64,000 bases of DNA from NCBI GenBank assembly GCA_016218045.1, contig JACRFB010000012.1:106533-170532 (forward strand), read 5' to 3'. The notes below the pieces were generated by a model, which made no database searches, was not told where the DNA came from, and saw only the letters and a program-made list of their open reading frames with translations. Shown in pieces: positions 10,400 to 19,853 of the stretch (position 1 is the first letter of the stretch; each line of letters opens with the position of its first letter). Both the position numbers and the translations under genes were made by a program. The DNA comes from Ignavibacteriota bacterium (lineage in GTDB: Bacteria > Bacteroidota > Ignavibacteria > SZUA-365).

Positions 10400-12148
10400 A
10401 TGCGCGGGCGCAGGGGATGCGTCGCAGCCGCCGCGGTGGCGGTCCTTCTCTGCCTGCTGCCCGGTCCGCGCGCGCATGCGCAGGACGAGGATGCGGTCCG
10501 TCAGCGTGTGGAAGCAGCGTTTCGCGCGGCCCTCGTACATTTCGAGCAGCACGAGTACGTCGATGCCGGAAATGAATTCGATTGGATTTGCGCGGCCGAA
10601 CCGCCGCACGTCCGTTCGACCGCCGCCTGCATCATGGCGGCGCGGGCCTGGTTTCTTGCGGGAAACACCGGACGCGCGCGCGCGATTCTTCTCGAATTTG
10701 AAAGGCGGTTCCCGAAGAGCAGCTACGCGGCCGAGGCCGTGCTCCTTCTCGGGGAGGCGGCCGCGCGACTCGGAGATCATTGCACCGCGCTGCGCGCATT
10801 TTTGGATGCACACGCGGCGGCCACCGATCCGGGGCTGCGGCGGTACATAGAGACGCAGGTCGATTCGGCCGTCATCGGCGGTGTGGAGTGGGCCGATCTG
10901 CACGCGATGATTCTCACGGCGAATCCGGAAATCGCCTCGCTGGCAATACTGCGCTGGGCGGATCTGGAGGCGATGAACGGAAGGGCGTCGAACGCGCGTC
11001 TCGCATTGCTGCACATTCCGCGCACGCCGCTCTCGCGCCGCTTCGCGGAACTGCTCGAGCAGGTGCATTACCGGCTCGCCGAACCGGGCGACTCGCTTAT
11101 CGTTGCTGTCGCGCTGCCCGAACCCGCCGACTCAAGCGGCGAGGCGGCGATGCTGCGCGATATGGACGCGGGCATCCTGACGGCCTTTCGTATACACCAT
11201 GCGCGCGGAGGACTGCCGGTGCGCGCCGTACACCCGCCGAGCGCGGCATTCGACACGCTCGACGGGTATTTCCACACGCTGCGCGGAGACCGGCGCGTGG
11301 TAGGCATCATCGGCGGCATGTTCAGCGCCGACGCAGCAATCATCGCGCGCGCCGCCCGCGGCACGGGCATCCCGTGTATCATCCCCGCCGCCACGGCGGC
11401 GGATCTCGTGACCGTCTCGCCCAACATCATCCAGCTCAACACGCCCTTTGCCGCCCGCGGCTCGTTGTTGGCGCGGCATGCGGCGCGCACCTTCCCCCGC
11501 GCGCGCTACGCCGTGCTCGCCCCGCTCGAAGGATTCGCGCGTCCTATCGCCGAACGTTTTGTCGAGACGGGACGCGCGCTGGGACTCGACATCTCCGTCG
11601 TTTCCTGGTATGCGTCGGGAACAAAAGACTTCCGAGCGCAGTATAAGACTGTGACGGAGAAGATCGGGCGCCCCGATTCCACCGTGGTGCTCTTTGCTCC
11701 CGTTGCCTCGACGGACGATCTGTTGTCCGTTCTCGCTGCATACAAACAATCCGGATGCAGGGCTGTGCTGCTCGGCGCCGGCGACTGGAACCACCCTGAA
11801 CTGCTCGAGCGGTACGCGACACCCGACATGACCATCATCTTCGAGTCCGACTACGCCGTAAATCCGGGATTCTCGCAATACCGGGATTTCTTCTACGCGT
11901 ATCGTGGCGAGACGCGGCGCGAACCTTCGCGCAGCGCGGTATTCGGCTATGATGCGGCGCGGTTTTTTCTCAGTGCCATGTCCGGTGGTTCGCTGCTGCG
12001 CGACGACATCCTGATCCGCATGCGCACGAATTTCCTCGGACTGCGGTCACCCATCGATCTGCGGGACCAGAACGTGAACATGGGCATCAATGTCATGGCA
12101 TTTGAACGCGGCAAGGTGGTGCGCATCGCGACGGTACCCGACGAGTAG
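10400..12148 (+). CDS. Exported TPR plus periplasmic-binding-fold protein (LpoA-like architecture)
   Basis: 582 residues. A signal peptide ends AHA before Gln27. Residues about 30-215 form TPR-like helical repeats (one reads FLAGNTGRARAILLEFERRFPKS). Residues about 240-560 look like a type 1 periplasmic-binding fold (Leu/Ile/Val-receptor family): VVGIIGGMFSADAAIIARAA, PCIIPAATAADL, VFGYDAARFF. This TPR plus binding-fold order is that of LpoA, the outer-membrane activator of penicillin-binding proteins, but there is no lipobox here. No ABC permease is nearby, which argues against simple transport. The function is inferred from architecture only. The ATG lies 2 bp after the upstream stop. Confidence 0.65.
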   Translation: MRGRRGCVAAAAVAVLLCLLPGPRAHAQDEDAVRQRVEAAFRAALVHFEQHEYVDAGNEFDWICAAEPPHVRSTAACIMAARAWFLAGNTGRARAILLEFERRFPKSSYAAEAVLLLGEAAARLGDHCTALRAFLDAHAAATDPGLRRYIETQVDSAVIGGVEWADLHAMILTANPEIASLAILRWADLEAMNGRASNARLALLHIPRTPLSRRFAELLEQVHYRLAEPGDSLIVAVALPEPADSSGEAAMLRDMDAGILTAFRIHHARGGLPVRAVHPPSAAFDTLDGYFHTLRGDRRVVGIIGGMFSADAAIIARAARGTGIPCIIPAATAADLVTVSPNIIQLNTPFAARGSLLARHAARTFPRARYAVLAPLEGFARPIAERFVETGRALGLDISVVSWYASGTKDFRAQYKTVTEKIGRPDSTVVLFAPVASTDDLLSVLAAYKQSGCRAVLLGAGDWNHPELLERYATPDMTIIFESDYAVNPGFSQYRDFFYAYRGETRREPSRSAVFGYDAARFFLSAMSGGSLLRDDILIRMRTNFLGLRSPIDLRDQNVNMGINVMAFERGKVVRIATVPDE

Positions 12149-12175
12149 CGGTCCGCGCCGGCAAGGGGGAGACCG

Positions 12176-12868
12176 ATGCCGGACAAAGACACACGTTCCA
12201 TTCCATCGTGGCCTCGCAACGAAAGGCCGCGAGAAAAACTGCTCGAGCGCGGACCGGAAGCACTGTCCGACGCCGAGCTGCTCGCGATCGTGTTCCAGAC
12301 CGGCGGTCACGGCCGGACGGCCGTCGATCTGGGGCGCGCGCTGCTCGCGACCTACGGGGATTTCCGCGAACTCTCCCGCCGACCCGTGCTCGAACTCCGC
12401 GAACACCCGGGTATTGGCTCCGCCCGCGCGGCCATCATACACGCGGTGTTCGAGATAGGGCGGCGTCACGCCTCGCTCCGCATCGATGCGGGCGACGCCA
12501 TCGCCGGACCGGAGGACGTCGCGCACATGTATGTGCCGCGCATGCGTGATCTGCCGCGTGAACGTTTTATCGCGCTGCTGCTCGACAACGCGGGCCGCGT
12601 CATCAAGGAGAAGGTGATTTCGGAGGGCTCGGTGAACGCGAGCATCGTGCATCCGCGCGAGGTGTTTCACGCGGCGGTGACGGAGCTGGCGAGCGCTGTC
12701 ATTCTCCTGCACAATCACCCGAGCGGCGTGCGCACGCCCAGCCGCGAGGATCATGCCATCACAAAACAACTGGTCGAAGCCGGGCGCCTCATGGACATAC
12801 CCGTCCGTGATCACGTCATTATCTGCGGCAGCAGTTACGTGAGCTTCGCCGAGAACGGCTGGTTATGA
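12176..12868 (+). CDS. radC: RadC/JAB-family DNA repair-associated protein
   Basis: 230 residues, typical RadC length. A helix-hairpin-helix-like N-terminal part (PREKLLERGPEALSDAELLAIVF, then HPGIGSARA) precedes a JAB/MPN metalloprotease-like domain. Its metal motif is HNHPSG with His179 and His181, followed by SREDH. The biochemical role of RadC remains unsettled. AGGGGGAGA lies upstream of the ATG. Its 3' end overlaps the convergent rarA gene by 6 bp. Confidence 0.93.
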   Translation: MPDKDTRSIPSWPRNERPREKLLERGPEALSDAELLAIVFQTGGHGRTAVDLGRALLATYGDFRELSRRPVLELREHPGIGSARAAIIHAVFEIGRRHASLRIDAGDAIAGPEDVAHMYVPRMRDLPRERFIALLLDNAGRVIKEKVISEGSVNASIVHPREVFHAAVTELASAVILLHNHPSGVRTPSREDHAITKQLVEAGRLMDIPVRDHVIICGSSYVSFAENGWL

Positions 12869-14167
12869 CTTCTTGTCGCGGCGTCCCGGCCACAGGGAGT
12901 TCAAGCGCTCGCGCAGAGTCGCTTCGCGTCCCGAATCCACGGGATTGTAATACACCGTGTCGCGCAACTCCTCCGGCAGATAATTCTCTGCCACAAAATG
13001 GCCGGGGTATTCGTGCGGATAATTATAGCCGGCGCCGTAGCCGATTTTTTTCATAAACGTGGTCGGCGCGTTGCGCAGATGCAGCGGCACATCGTAGGGC
13101 GGCTTTGTGGCGGCGTCACTCATGGCCGCGTCGATGGCCGTGTACGCGGCGTTGCTCTTCGGAGCGCAGGCGAGATAGGCGGCGGTCTGCGCGAGAACGA
13201 TGCGCGCCTCGGGCATGCCGATGGCATGAACCGCCTGAAAACACGAGGTGGCCAGCAGCAGGGCGTTCGGCTCGGCATTGCCGATGTCCTCGGAGGCAAG
13301 AATGATGAGCCGCCGCGCGATGAACAGAGGATCCTCGCCGCCGTTCAACATGCGCGCCATCCAGTAGATCGCCGCATCGGGATCGCTGCCGCGCACCGAT
13401 TTGATGAAGGCCGAAATGATGTTGTAATGTTCTTCGCCGCCCTTGTCGTACTTGGCAAAGGCGCGTTGAAAGGCCTCCTCGAGCACCTGTTTCGTGACAT
13501 GTACACGCCCGTCCTGCTCGGCGAGCAGGCAGCACATTTCCAGCCCGTTGAGCAGCGCCCGCGCGTCCCCTCCGCTGTAGGCGATCAGCATGCCCGGGTC
13601 ATCCAGGACTATCTCGAGCGAGGACAGATAAGGATCGGATTCAATGGCGCGCTGCAGGACGGTGGCCAGGTCCTCGGGCGTGAGCGGCTGCAGCACAAAC
13701 GTTTTTGCCCGTGACCGGAGCGGACCGATGACTTCAAATGATGGATTCTCAGTCGTGGCACCGATAAGTGTGATATCGCCTTGCTCAACTGCTTGCAGGA
13801 GCGCGTCTTGCTGGGATTTGCTGAAGCGATGTATCTCGTCGATGAAGAGTATCGTCCCAGCGCCCTCCTCGGCGGTGGCGGCGTTGCGGGCAGTGTCGAT
13901 AATGGCACGGATATCCTTGACACCAGAGGACACGGCGCTGATTTGATGGAAATGCGCTTTCACGCGCTCCGCAAGGATGCGCGCGAGTGTCGTTTTTCCC
14001 GATCCGGGCGGTCCCCACAGAATCATGCTCACCACACGACCGCGCTCGTACATGCTGCGCAGCGGTTTGCCCGGCCCGAGAAGGTGAACCTGGCCCACGT
14101 AGCTGTCGAGTGTCCTGGGCCGCTGTCGCTCCGCCAGCGGTATGGATGTCTCAGGCCACGAACTCAT
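12863..14167 (-). CDS. rarA: Replication-associated recombination protein A (AAA+ ATPase)
   Basis: 434 residues. It is a clamp-loader-related AAA+ ATPase acting at stalled forks. Walker A is GPPGSGKT (residues 52-59) and Walker B IDEIHRFSKSQQDALL is near 108. The sensor-1 region reads GATTENPSFEV and the C-terminal tetramerisation region ends in YYNPVDSGREATLRERL. The C-terminal 'GYGAGYNYPHEYPGHFV' is characteristic of RarA/MgsA. It follows the anti-sigma gene by 10 bp and probably shares its transcript. Confidence 0.95.
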   Translation of the reverse strand: MSSWPETSIPLAERQRPRTLDSYVGQVHLLGPGKPLRSMYERGRVVSMILWGPPGSGKTTLARILAERVKAHFHQISAVSSGVKDIRAIIDTARNAATAEEGAGTILFIDEIHRFSKSQQDALLQAVEQGDITLIGATTENPSFEVIGPLRSRAKTFVLQPLTPEDLATVLQRAIESDPYLSSLEIVLDDPGMLIAYSGGDARALLNGLEMCCLLAEQDGRVHVTKQVLEEAFQRAFAKYDKGGEEHYNIISAFIKSVRGSDPDAAIYWMARMLNGGEDPLFIARRLIILASEDIGNAEPNALLLATSCFQAVHAIGMPEARIVLAQTAAYLACAPKSNAAYTAIDAAMSDAATKPPYDVPLHLRNAPTTFMKKIGYGAGYNYPHEYPGHFVAENYLPEELRDTVYYNPVDSGREATLRERLNSLWPGRRDKKS

Positions 14168-14177
14168 CTCCCGTTTC

Positions 14178-14996
14178 CTACTTGCCGACGCGCTGTGTGT
14201 CTGCGGCGCGTTTTGCGGCGCGGGTGCTGTCGGTGGTTTTTAGAAGGCCGGAGTCTTTGCCCTGAACGGGGGTGTATTCATTCTTGAATTCCACGGCGCC
14301 ACCGACGGCGGTGCGCTGCCGCGACTCATCGGTGCTGCTTGGCTGCGTCTCCCGCATTTTTTCGGACCTTTCGGCGGCGGGAGCGGCCTGGTCGGCCTTA
14401 TCGGATATGTTTGCTTTAACGTCTTTCAGCGCATCCTCCGCTTCCGTCGGATTCGCGGACGAGGGGTTGGGCGCGTCGGCTTCACCGCTTCCTGCTCCGT
14501 GTCCTCCCGGGGTGTTGTCGCTGCGATACAGGAATTGGTACTGAGCGGGGGGCACGTTTCTCTTGAGCTGCGGTGAAATGCCGTTGATCGCGCCCTCGTT
14601 CTGCCGCGGCTGTGCTTCGCGTTCCGGTGCCACGGGAGTTTGTGGAACCGACGTCGGCGGAGAGGGCACAAACTGCGGGGTGGTGTGCAGATCCGGTGCG
14701 GCATGACGTGTTTCCGGCGACTGCAGGAAACGGATCCCGAGAATGAGGAGAAATACCACTGCAAGTGATCCGGAAAGCACACCGAGACGGCTGCCCTTGA
14801 AAAGGAATTCCTGAAAAACGAAGCGTTTCCCTCCGCGCCGTCCAGCGTCCGGTTCCGCCGCAAGACGATCCAGTACACTCTGCTCGAAATCGGCCGAGGG
14901 GCTCACCATCGGCAGGGATTTCAGATCCCGCAGCATCGGATCCAGATCGCGTCCCGTGTGCGGATCCAATTCCTGACTCGGTCCTGGAGATTTCAT
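14178..14996 (-). CDS. Putative anti-sigma factor, single-pass membrane protein
   Basis: 272 residues. The N-terminal cytoplasmic part of about 75 residues (with SADFEQSVLDRLAAEPD) precedes one membrane segment (LGVLSGSLAVVFLLILGIRF, near 75-95). A long Pro/Gln-rich low-complexity region follows. No zinc-binding HxxxCxxC is visible. The anti-sigma role is inferred from position, 9 bp downstream of an ECF sigma gene, and from membrane topology. It could instead be another membrane regulator. Confidence 0.55.
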   Translation of the reverse strand: MKSPGPSQELDPHTGRDLDPMLRDLKSLPMVSPSADFEQSVLDRLAAEPDAGRRGGKRFVFQEFLFKGSRLGVLSGSLAVVFLLILGIRFLQSPETRHAAPDLHTTPQFVPSPPTSVPQTPVAPEREAQPRQNEGAINGISPQLKRNVPPAQYQFLYRSDNTPGGHGAGSGEADAPNPSSANPTEAEDALKDVKANISDKADQAAPAAERSEKMRETQPSSTDESRQRTAVGGAVEFKNEYTPVQGKDSGLLKTTDSTRAAKRAADTQRVGK

Positions 14997-15005
14997 ACGC
15001 GGCTC

Positions 15006-15653
15006 CTAGTCATAAATATCTTTCAATAGATCGCGTAACATCGTTCGACCACGGAAGATACGCGATTTCACCGTGCCTTCTGACACACCTGTGATTTCGG
15101 CGATTTCTTCGTAGGAGAATTCCTGCACGTCGCAGAGGATCACTGCCTCGCGATAGTTGGGCGGGAGTTGTACCAGTGCTTTTTGAATGTATCGATACTT
15201 GAATGCGTTGTCGGCGACACGGTCGGGCATGGGTTCCCCATCGACAAGCGGGAGGTACTCCTCGTCCCCCGCGTCGGGTTTCCAGGTCAGCGGTCGCGAG
15301 AAGCGCGTCCAGGGCCGACGCAACTCGCTTCGGCAGTAATTGCCTGCGATCGTGAACAGCCAGGTTGAAAATCGTGCGCATGATTTGTACGTGTCGCGTT
15401 TCTGATACATACGGATGAAAACTTCCTGAAGGACATCCTGCGCAACGTTCATCGATCCGATATACCGGAAGATGTACGACATCAGGGGGTCCTTGAACCG
15501 TCGCATCAGCTCCACCAGCGCGTCTTTCCGATCAGCTTGAAGCAGGCGCGCGAGATCCTCGTCGGAGGCGCTTCTCAGATTCACGGGGGCGTCAGTTGCC
15601 GGGTCTACTACTTCTACGCTTGCAATCGAAAGTTGTTCCCGGGATAGGGTCAT
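15006..15653 (-). CDS. ECF-type RNA polymerase sigma factor
   Basis: 215 residues. Sigma region 2 lies around residues 45-115 (MSYIFRYIGSMNVAQDVLQEVFIRMYQKR, then FSTWLFTIAGNYCRSELRR). Region 4 lies around 150-210 (LVQLPPNYREAVILCDVQEFSYEEIAEITGVSEGTVKSRIFRGR). The N-terminal extension of about 35 residues is longer than usual. It lies downstream of holA (12 bp gap) and upstream of a membrane protein likely to be its anti-sigma factor. The stimulus is unknown. Confidence 0.92.
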   Translation of the reverse strand: MTLSREQLSIASVEVVDPATDAPVNLRSASDEDLARLLQADRKDALVELMRRFKDPLMSYIFRYIGSMNVAQDVLQEVFIRMYQKRDTYKSCARFSTWLFTIAGNYCRSELRRPWTRFSRPLTWKPDAGDEEYLPLVDGEPMPDRVADNAFKYRYIQKALVQLPPNYREAVILCDVQEFSYEEIAEITGVSEGTVKSRIFRGRTMLRDLLKDIYD

Positions 15654-15665
15654 CTTGCTGTTTTT

Positions 15666-16733
15666 TCAAACGTGCCTAGCTTCGACAATGATCTGGTACA
15701 GCAGGCGCGGAATCACCATACGCTCCAATGCCGATTTTTCGCTGCCGCGCGATTTTAATTCCAGATCGGCCGCAAGAAGATATCCAAATATTTTTTCGAA
15801 TTCGAAGTCATTTTTTACCGACCCGCGCACTTTCTTCAATTGCTGGTAGTAATACGTCGAATTGACGCCGAGTGCCCGGGCTTCGGCCTCGTCGTTTGTA
15901 TTACCGGAATTGAGGGGGATCTGCCAAATCATGGAGTACTGCTTTGCCAGATAGCCGATCAGGGCCGTGGCGCTGCCGGTTTCCAGATACCCGAGAGCGG
16001 TCTTTTCAGCGGCGGGAAGATTGCGCTCACAGAGCCGGTCCCACACCGCAAACATGTTCGAGGACGGGGACGCACCCACAAAGGTGAGCACGTCGGACTC
16101 GGTCACAACGCGCCTTCCCGCGACCGCGGCATGGAGTTTTTCGCATTCACCAACAAGCGTGCGCGTGTGCAGGCCTTTCAAGGCCAGCAGCACACCTATT
16201 GCGCCGGCCGAGGCATCGTGCCCGAGCCGCGCGAGTTCCTGGCGCACTATGTCGGCCGCGCCTGGCTCCTTGAGTTCCTTGTACTCGAGCGTGACATCGG
16301 CCTTGAACACGTTTTTTGGGTCTTTCAGGTAGGCCACAACATCAAAGGCCGGACCCGATTTTTTCCCGTCGCTTTTTTTCTTTGCGGAGCGGGGAAGCGT
16401 CTCCGCGGTGAGTATCAGAACCGTATCCGGCGAGGGATTCTGCACATATGCGGCCAGAGCGGGCTCCGGAAGCAGTTTCACCGCGTTGCGCACCACAACT
16501 ACACGTTTTTCCGCCATGAACGGAAATGCGTTCGCCGTGTTCACCACCTCGGCGGCCGAGCACTCTGTGCCGTAGAACACCGTGTAGTTGAATGAACGGT
16601 CGCCATCACCGATGGCCGCGTCGGCCAGTTTGCGCATGTCGCGCTCGATCAGGAAGTCGTCGACCCCGTACAGGTAATAGACCCCCGCAAAGTGGCGCCT
16701 GTCGATGTGGTTCTTTAATTCACCGGGCGACAT
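15666..16733 (-). CDS. holA: DNA polymerase III delta subunit
   Basis: 355 residues, usual HolA length. Delta opens the beta clamp within the clamp loader. The N-terminal AAA+-like domain starts GVYYLYGVDDFLIERDMRKL and has no functional Walker A, as expected for delta. A mid region 'FPFMAEKRVVVVRNAVKL' and a C-terminal helical collar with MIWQIPL and ALGVNSTYYYQQLKK fit the family. It lies between uppP and the ECF sigma gene in a dense minus-strand run. Confidence 0.88.
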   Translation of the reverse strand: MSPGELKNHIDRRHFAGVYYLYGVDDFLIERDMRKLADAAIGDGDRSFNYTVFYGTECSAAEVVNTANAFPFMAEKRVVVVRNAVKLLPEPALAAYVQNPSPDTVLILTAETLPRSAKKKSDGKKSGPAFDVVAYLKDPKNVFKADVTLEYKELKEPGAADIVRQELARLGHDASAGAIGVLLALKGLHTRTLVGECEKLHAAVAGRRVVTESDVLTFVGASPSSNMFAVWDRLCERNLPAAEKTALGYLETGSATALIGYLAKQYSMIWQIPLNSGNTNDEAEARALGVNSTYYYQQLKKVRGSVKNDFEFEKIFGYLLAADLELKSRGSEKSALERMVIPRLLYQIIVEARHV

Positions 16734-16748
16734 GGTTGCGGGCTCCGA

Positions 16749-17570
16749 TCAGGGGTGCACAATGCCGGCCGACAGAAGCGCAAGCAGCACACCCGCGAGT
16801 ACGATGCGATACACAACAAAGACGTAGGTGCTGTGTGTGCGGAGATAGCGGAGCAGAAACTCGATTGCCAGAAAACCCACCACCCCCGAGACGACGGTTG
16901 CCACAAGCAGCGCCACTCCGAATTCCGAGACGAGTGTTTCGCGCAGTTTGTAGAGTTGGTACACACCGCTGAGAGCCACGGCGGGCACGCTGAGGAGAAA
17001 GGAGAACGCCGCGGCGGACTCGCGTTTCATGTTGAGGAAAAGACCCGCCGTGATGGTGGTGCCGGAACGTGACGCGCCTGGAATGAGCGCGACCGCCTGC
17101 GCAACACCGATGAGCATCGTGTCGAGCAGCGTCAGATCCGCCTCGCCCCGCGCGCGTTTGGAGACACGTTCGGCCGCGACGAGGAGCAGTGACAGAATTA
17201 CCAGACTCGCGGAGATCACGTAGAGCGAGCGGAATGTGGTTTCGATAAGGTCCTTGAACACGAGTCCGCACACGGCGATGGGAAGTGTGCCGAACACGAT
17301 CCACCATGCCATCGCGGAATCGCGCGTCGCGAAGGGTTTGCCGCGCAGTGTCTCGCGCAGACCAGCGGCGAGCAGCCGGCCGAGATCGGCGCGGAAGGCG
17401 ACGAGTACCGCGGCGAGCGTCCCGATCTGTGTGACGGCGGTGAAGGGCGCGCCCGGATCCGGCCAGCCGAGCAGAGCGGGCACGACGCGCAGGTGGGCCG
17501 TGCTGCTCACGGGCAGAAATTCGGTAAGGCCCTGCACGGTGCCGAGCACTATGGCCTCGATGATGCTCAT
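16749..17570 (-). CDS. uppP: Undecaprenyl-diphosphate phosphatase
   Basis: 273 residues, an integral membrane protein. It recycles the C55 lipid carrier for peptidoglycan and surface-polysaccharide synthesis. Both family signatures are present: GLTEFLPVSSTAHL near residues 14-27 and PGASRSGTTITAGL near 168-181. About eight hydrophobic segments are visible. It lies 15 bp before holA and 25 bp after a two-domain dehydrogenase gene. Confidence 0.95.
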   Translation of the reverse strand: MSIIEAIVLGTVQGLTEFLPVSSTAHLRVVPALLGWPDPGAPFTAVTQIGTLAAVLVAFRADLGRLLAAGLRETLRGKPFATRDSAMAWWIVFGTLPIAVCGLVFKDLIETTFRSLYVISASLVILSLLLVAAERVSKRARGEADLTLLDTMLIGVAQAVALIPGASRSGTTITAGLFLNMKRESAAAFSFLLSVPAVALSGVYQLYKLRETLVSEFGVALLVATVVSGVVGFLAIEFLLRYLRTHSTYVFVVYRIVLAGVLLALLSAGIVHP

Positions 17571-17595
17571 GTCCGCCTCGGATCGCCGCGTCGGG

Positions 17596-19782
17596 TCACA
17601 GCGTGACGATCTCGTTCCATTGCAGGGAATCGAGAATGCGGAAGGTGGCGCGTGTCGTCGCGATGAGACTCTCGACCGGGATCACACTCCCGCTCCTGTT
17701 GCGTATCGCCTGCAGGAAGCTGCGCACTTCGTCGCGATGTCCCTTGTCGCCGGAGCTTTTTTTCACCTCGCGTTTTCCGCCGCGGTACAGTTCGAGCGAC
17801 ATGAAGTTGTTGAGCACGGCCGTGGAGCCGGCATTGGACATGGTGATGCGCTCTTTCGGAACCCCGTTGTCGCCGTTGGACACGTAGGTGATGATGCCCA
17901 GGGAGCCGTCACTCATACGCATCGTGATGTTGAGCGTGTCGCAGTTCGTGACGGCCTCGCTCTCGGACGCGATTCGTTCAGCGTGTACACGCGCGGGAGC
18001 GGAACCGGTGAGAAACTGTATGGTGTCGATGAAGTGGCAGACCTCGCCGACAATGCGGCCGCCCCCGTCGATGGGGTCGTGCGTCCAGTGATCGGCGGGC
18101 AGGAAGCCGGCATTCACGTAGTAGTGAATCACCGAGGGTTCCTTCGCGCTCGCAAAAAACGATTTCATGTCGCGCACGAGAGGCGCGAAGCGGCGGTTGA
18201 ATCCGACGAGCAACTGAAGGTGCCCGTTGCTGCTGCCGGCGGAGGCCAGCAGCGGCTCGAGTGTCGCGAGCTGCGCCTCGTTGAGGGCGAGGGGTTTCTC
18301 GACAAACACGTGCTGCCCGCGTTCGAGCGCGCGGCGTGCGAGCTCCGCATGATCGCCGTGGCGCGTGGCGATGAAGACGGTGCCGATGCGTTCGTTGTGG
18401 AAGATCTCGTCGGGATTTGTGCTGTGATTGCGGAAGCCGAATTTTGTGGCCATGTCGGCGCTCGTGAGGCCCGACCGGTTGCAGACCGTGTCGAGTGTCA
18501 CACCCTCGGCCTCCTTGAGGTGGGGGAGCAGGTAGCCGCTGGCGAAGTTGCCCGCGCCGATGAAGCCGATGGTCAGCGATTCGCGCCGCTGGGAAATCTG
18601 GATATGTGGATCGGATTTACCCGCATTTTGCACGGCCGCCAGCTCCTCGGGGGCGAGGTCGTCATATGTGAGGACGATGCCGATGTACGGCTCGCGCTTT
18701 TCGCCCTCGATCAGCGCGTACGCGTCGAGGGCGCGGTCCACCGGGAAGCGGTGCGTGGTGAGCCGCTCGGTGCTGACCCGTTTGTTTTCGAGCAGATCGA
18801 GATAGGCCTGCATGTTGCGGTTTTCGGTCCAGCGCACATATCCGATAGGGTAGTCGAGACCGTCGAGTTCGTAGTCGGCGTCGTAGCGGCCCGGACCGTA
18901 GGAGCGCGACATGCGGACGTCGAGCTCCTTCTGATAGGCGGGGGAGCGGGGCAGATCCAGCGGCGTGGCGCCGACGAGGACGATGCGTCCGCGTTCGCGG
19001 GTGATTTTGCCGGCGAGCACCATCGGATCGTTGTCGTGCGTGCCCGCGGTGATGATCACCGAATCGGCGCCGTGGCCGCGCGTGTGTGAGGCCACCAGGG
19101 CTTCGACCGGGTCGTTGTGCCGGTGATACGCCGCCGCCGCGCCCGAGGATTTTGCGAGGTCGATCACGACGGGATCGATGTCGATGCCGATGACGGTGCA
19201 TCCGTTCGCCGCGAGGAACTGCACGGTGAACTGGCCGAGCAGCCCGAGGCCGATGACGACGACGGTTTCGCCCAGCGTGGGCTCGGCCTGACGCACGCCC
19301 TGCAGCGCGATGGCAGCGATGGTCGAATACGCGGCCGATTCCATCGACACGGTCGGAGGAATTTTTGCGACGAGATTCCGCGGCACGACAACGATGTCGC
19401 TGTGATGCGCAAATTCGGCGCCGGCGCAGGAGACGCGGTCGCCGATCTCGATGTCGCGCACCCACTCGTCCACCGCCAGCACCACGCCGGCGCTGCTGTA
19501 TCCGAGCGGCGCCGCGCTGTCGAGCTTCGACATGATGCGCTTGTAGGTGGTCAGAAGTCCGGTGCGGCGCACTTCGTCCACCACTTTGCGCACCTCGTCG
19601 GGCTGGCTGCGCGCGCGCTGCACCATCGACGATTTGCGGGAATCGATTGTTGTTTTTTCCGTCCCCGCGCTGATCACGGAGAAATAATTTTTCACGAGCA
19701 CCATGCCGCGTCTCAGTGCCGGAGGGGGCACGGAAGCCACGTCCATCTGGCCTGTCCGCTTGTTTTGTGCGATCTGTTTCAT
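17596..19782 (-). CDS. Two-domain oxidoreductase (MDR dehydrogenase plus Gfo/Idh/MocA)
   Basis: 728 residues. Residues about 1-370 form a medium-chain (zinc alcohol dehydrogenase-like) domain with the Rossmann motif VVVIGLGLLGQF. Residues about 400-728 form a Gfo/Idh/MocA domain with its own nucleotide site GFIGAGNFASGYLLP and the family motif FVEKPLALN. Such fusions occur in surface-polysaccharide gene clusters and probably act on nucleotide-linked sugars. The substrate is not evident. The next gene is uppP, in keeping with an envelope role. Confidence 0.82.
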   Translation of the reverse strand: MKQIAQNKRTGQMDVASVPPPALRRGMVLVKNYFSVISAGTEKTTIDSRKSSMVQRARSQPDEVRKVVDEVRRTGLLTTYKRIMSKLDSAAPLGYSSAGVVLAVDEWVRDIEIGDRVSCAGAEFAHHSDIVVVPRNLVAKIPPTVSMESAAYSTIAAIALQGVRQAEPTLGETVVVIGLGLLGQFTVQFLAANGCTVIGIDIDPVVIDLAKSSGAAAAYHRHNDPVEALVASHTRGHGADSVIITAGTHDNDPMVLAGKITRERGRIVLVGATPLDLPRSPAYQKELDVRMSRSYGPGRYDADYELDGLDYPIGYVRWTENRNMQAYLDLLENKRVSTERLTTHRFPVDRALDAYALIEGEKREPYIGIVLTYDDLAPEELAAVQNAGKSDPHIQISQRRESLTIGFIGAGNFASGYLLPHLKEAEGVTLDTVCNRSGLTSADMATKFGFRNHSTNPDEIFHNERIGTVFIATRHGDHAELARRALERGQHVFVEKPLALNEAQLATLEPLLASAGSSNGHLQLLVGFNRRFAPLVRDMKSFFASAKEPSVIHYYVNAGFLPADHWTHDPIDGGGRIVGEVCHFIDTIQFLTGSAPARVHAERIASESEAVTNCDTLNITMRMSDGSLGIITYVSNGDNGVPKERITMSNAGSTAVLNNFMSLELYRGGKREVKKSSGDKGHRDEVRSFLQAIRNRSGSVIPVESLIATTRATFRILDSLQWNEIVTL

Positions 19783-19853
19783 CGCGGAAAACTACGGATT
19801 GACCGAGTCTTTTCCTATCTGAAGGACGGAGCGCGACGCCGCCTTCACCCCGC

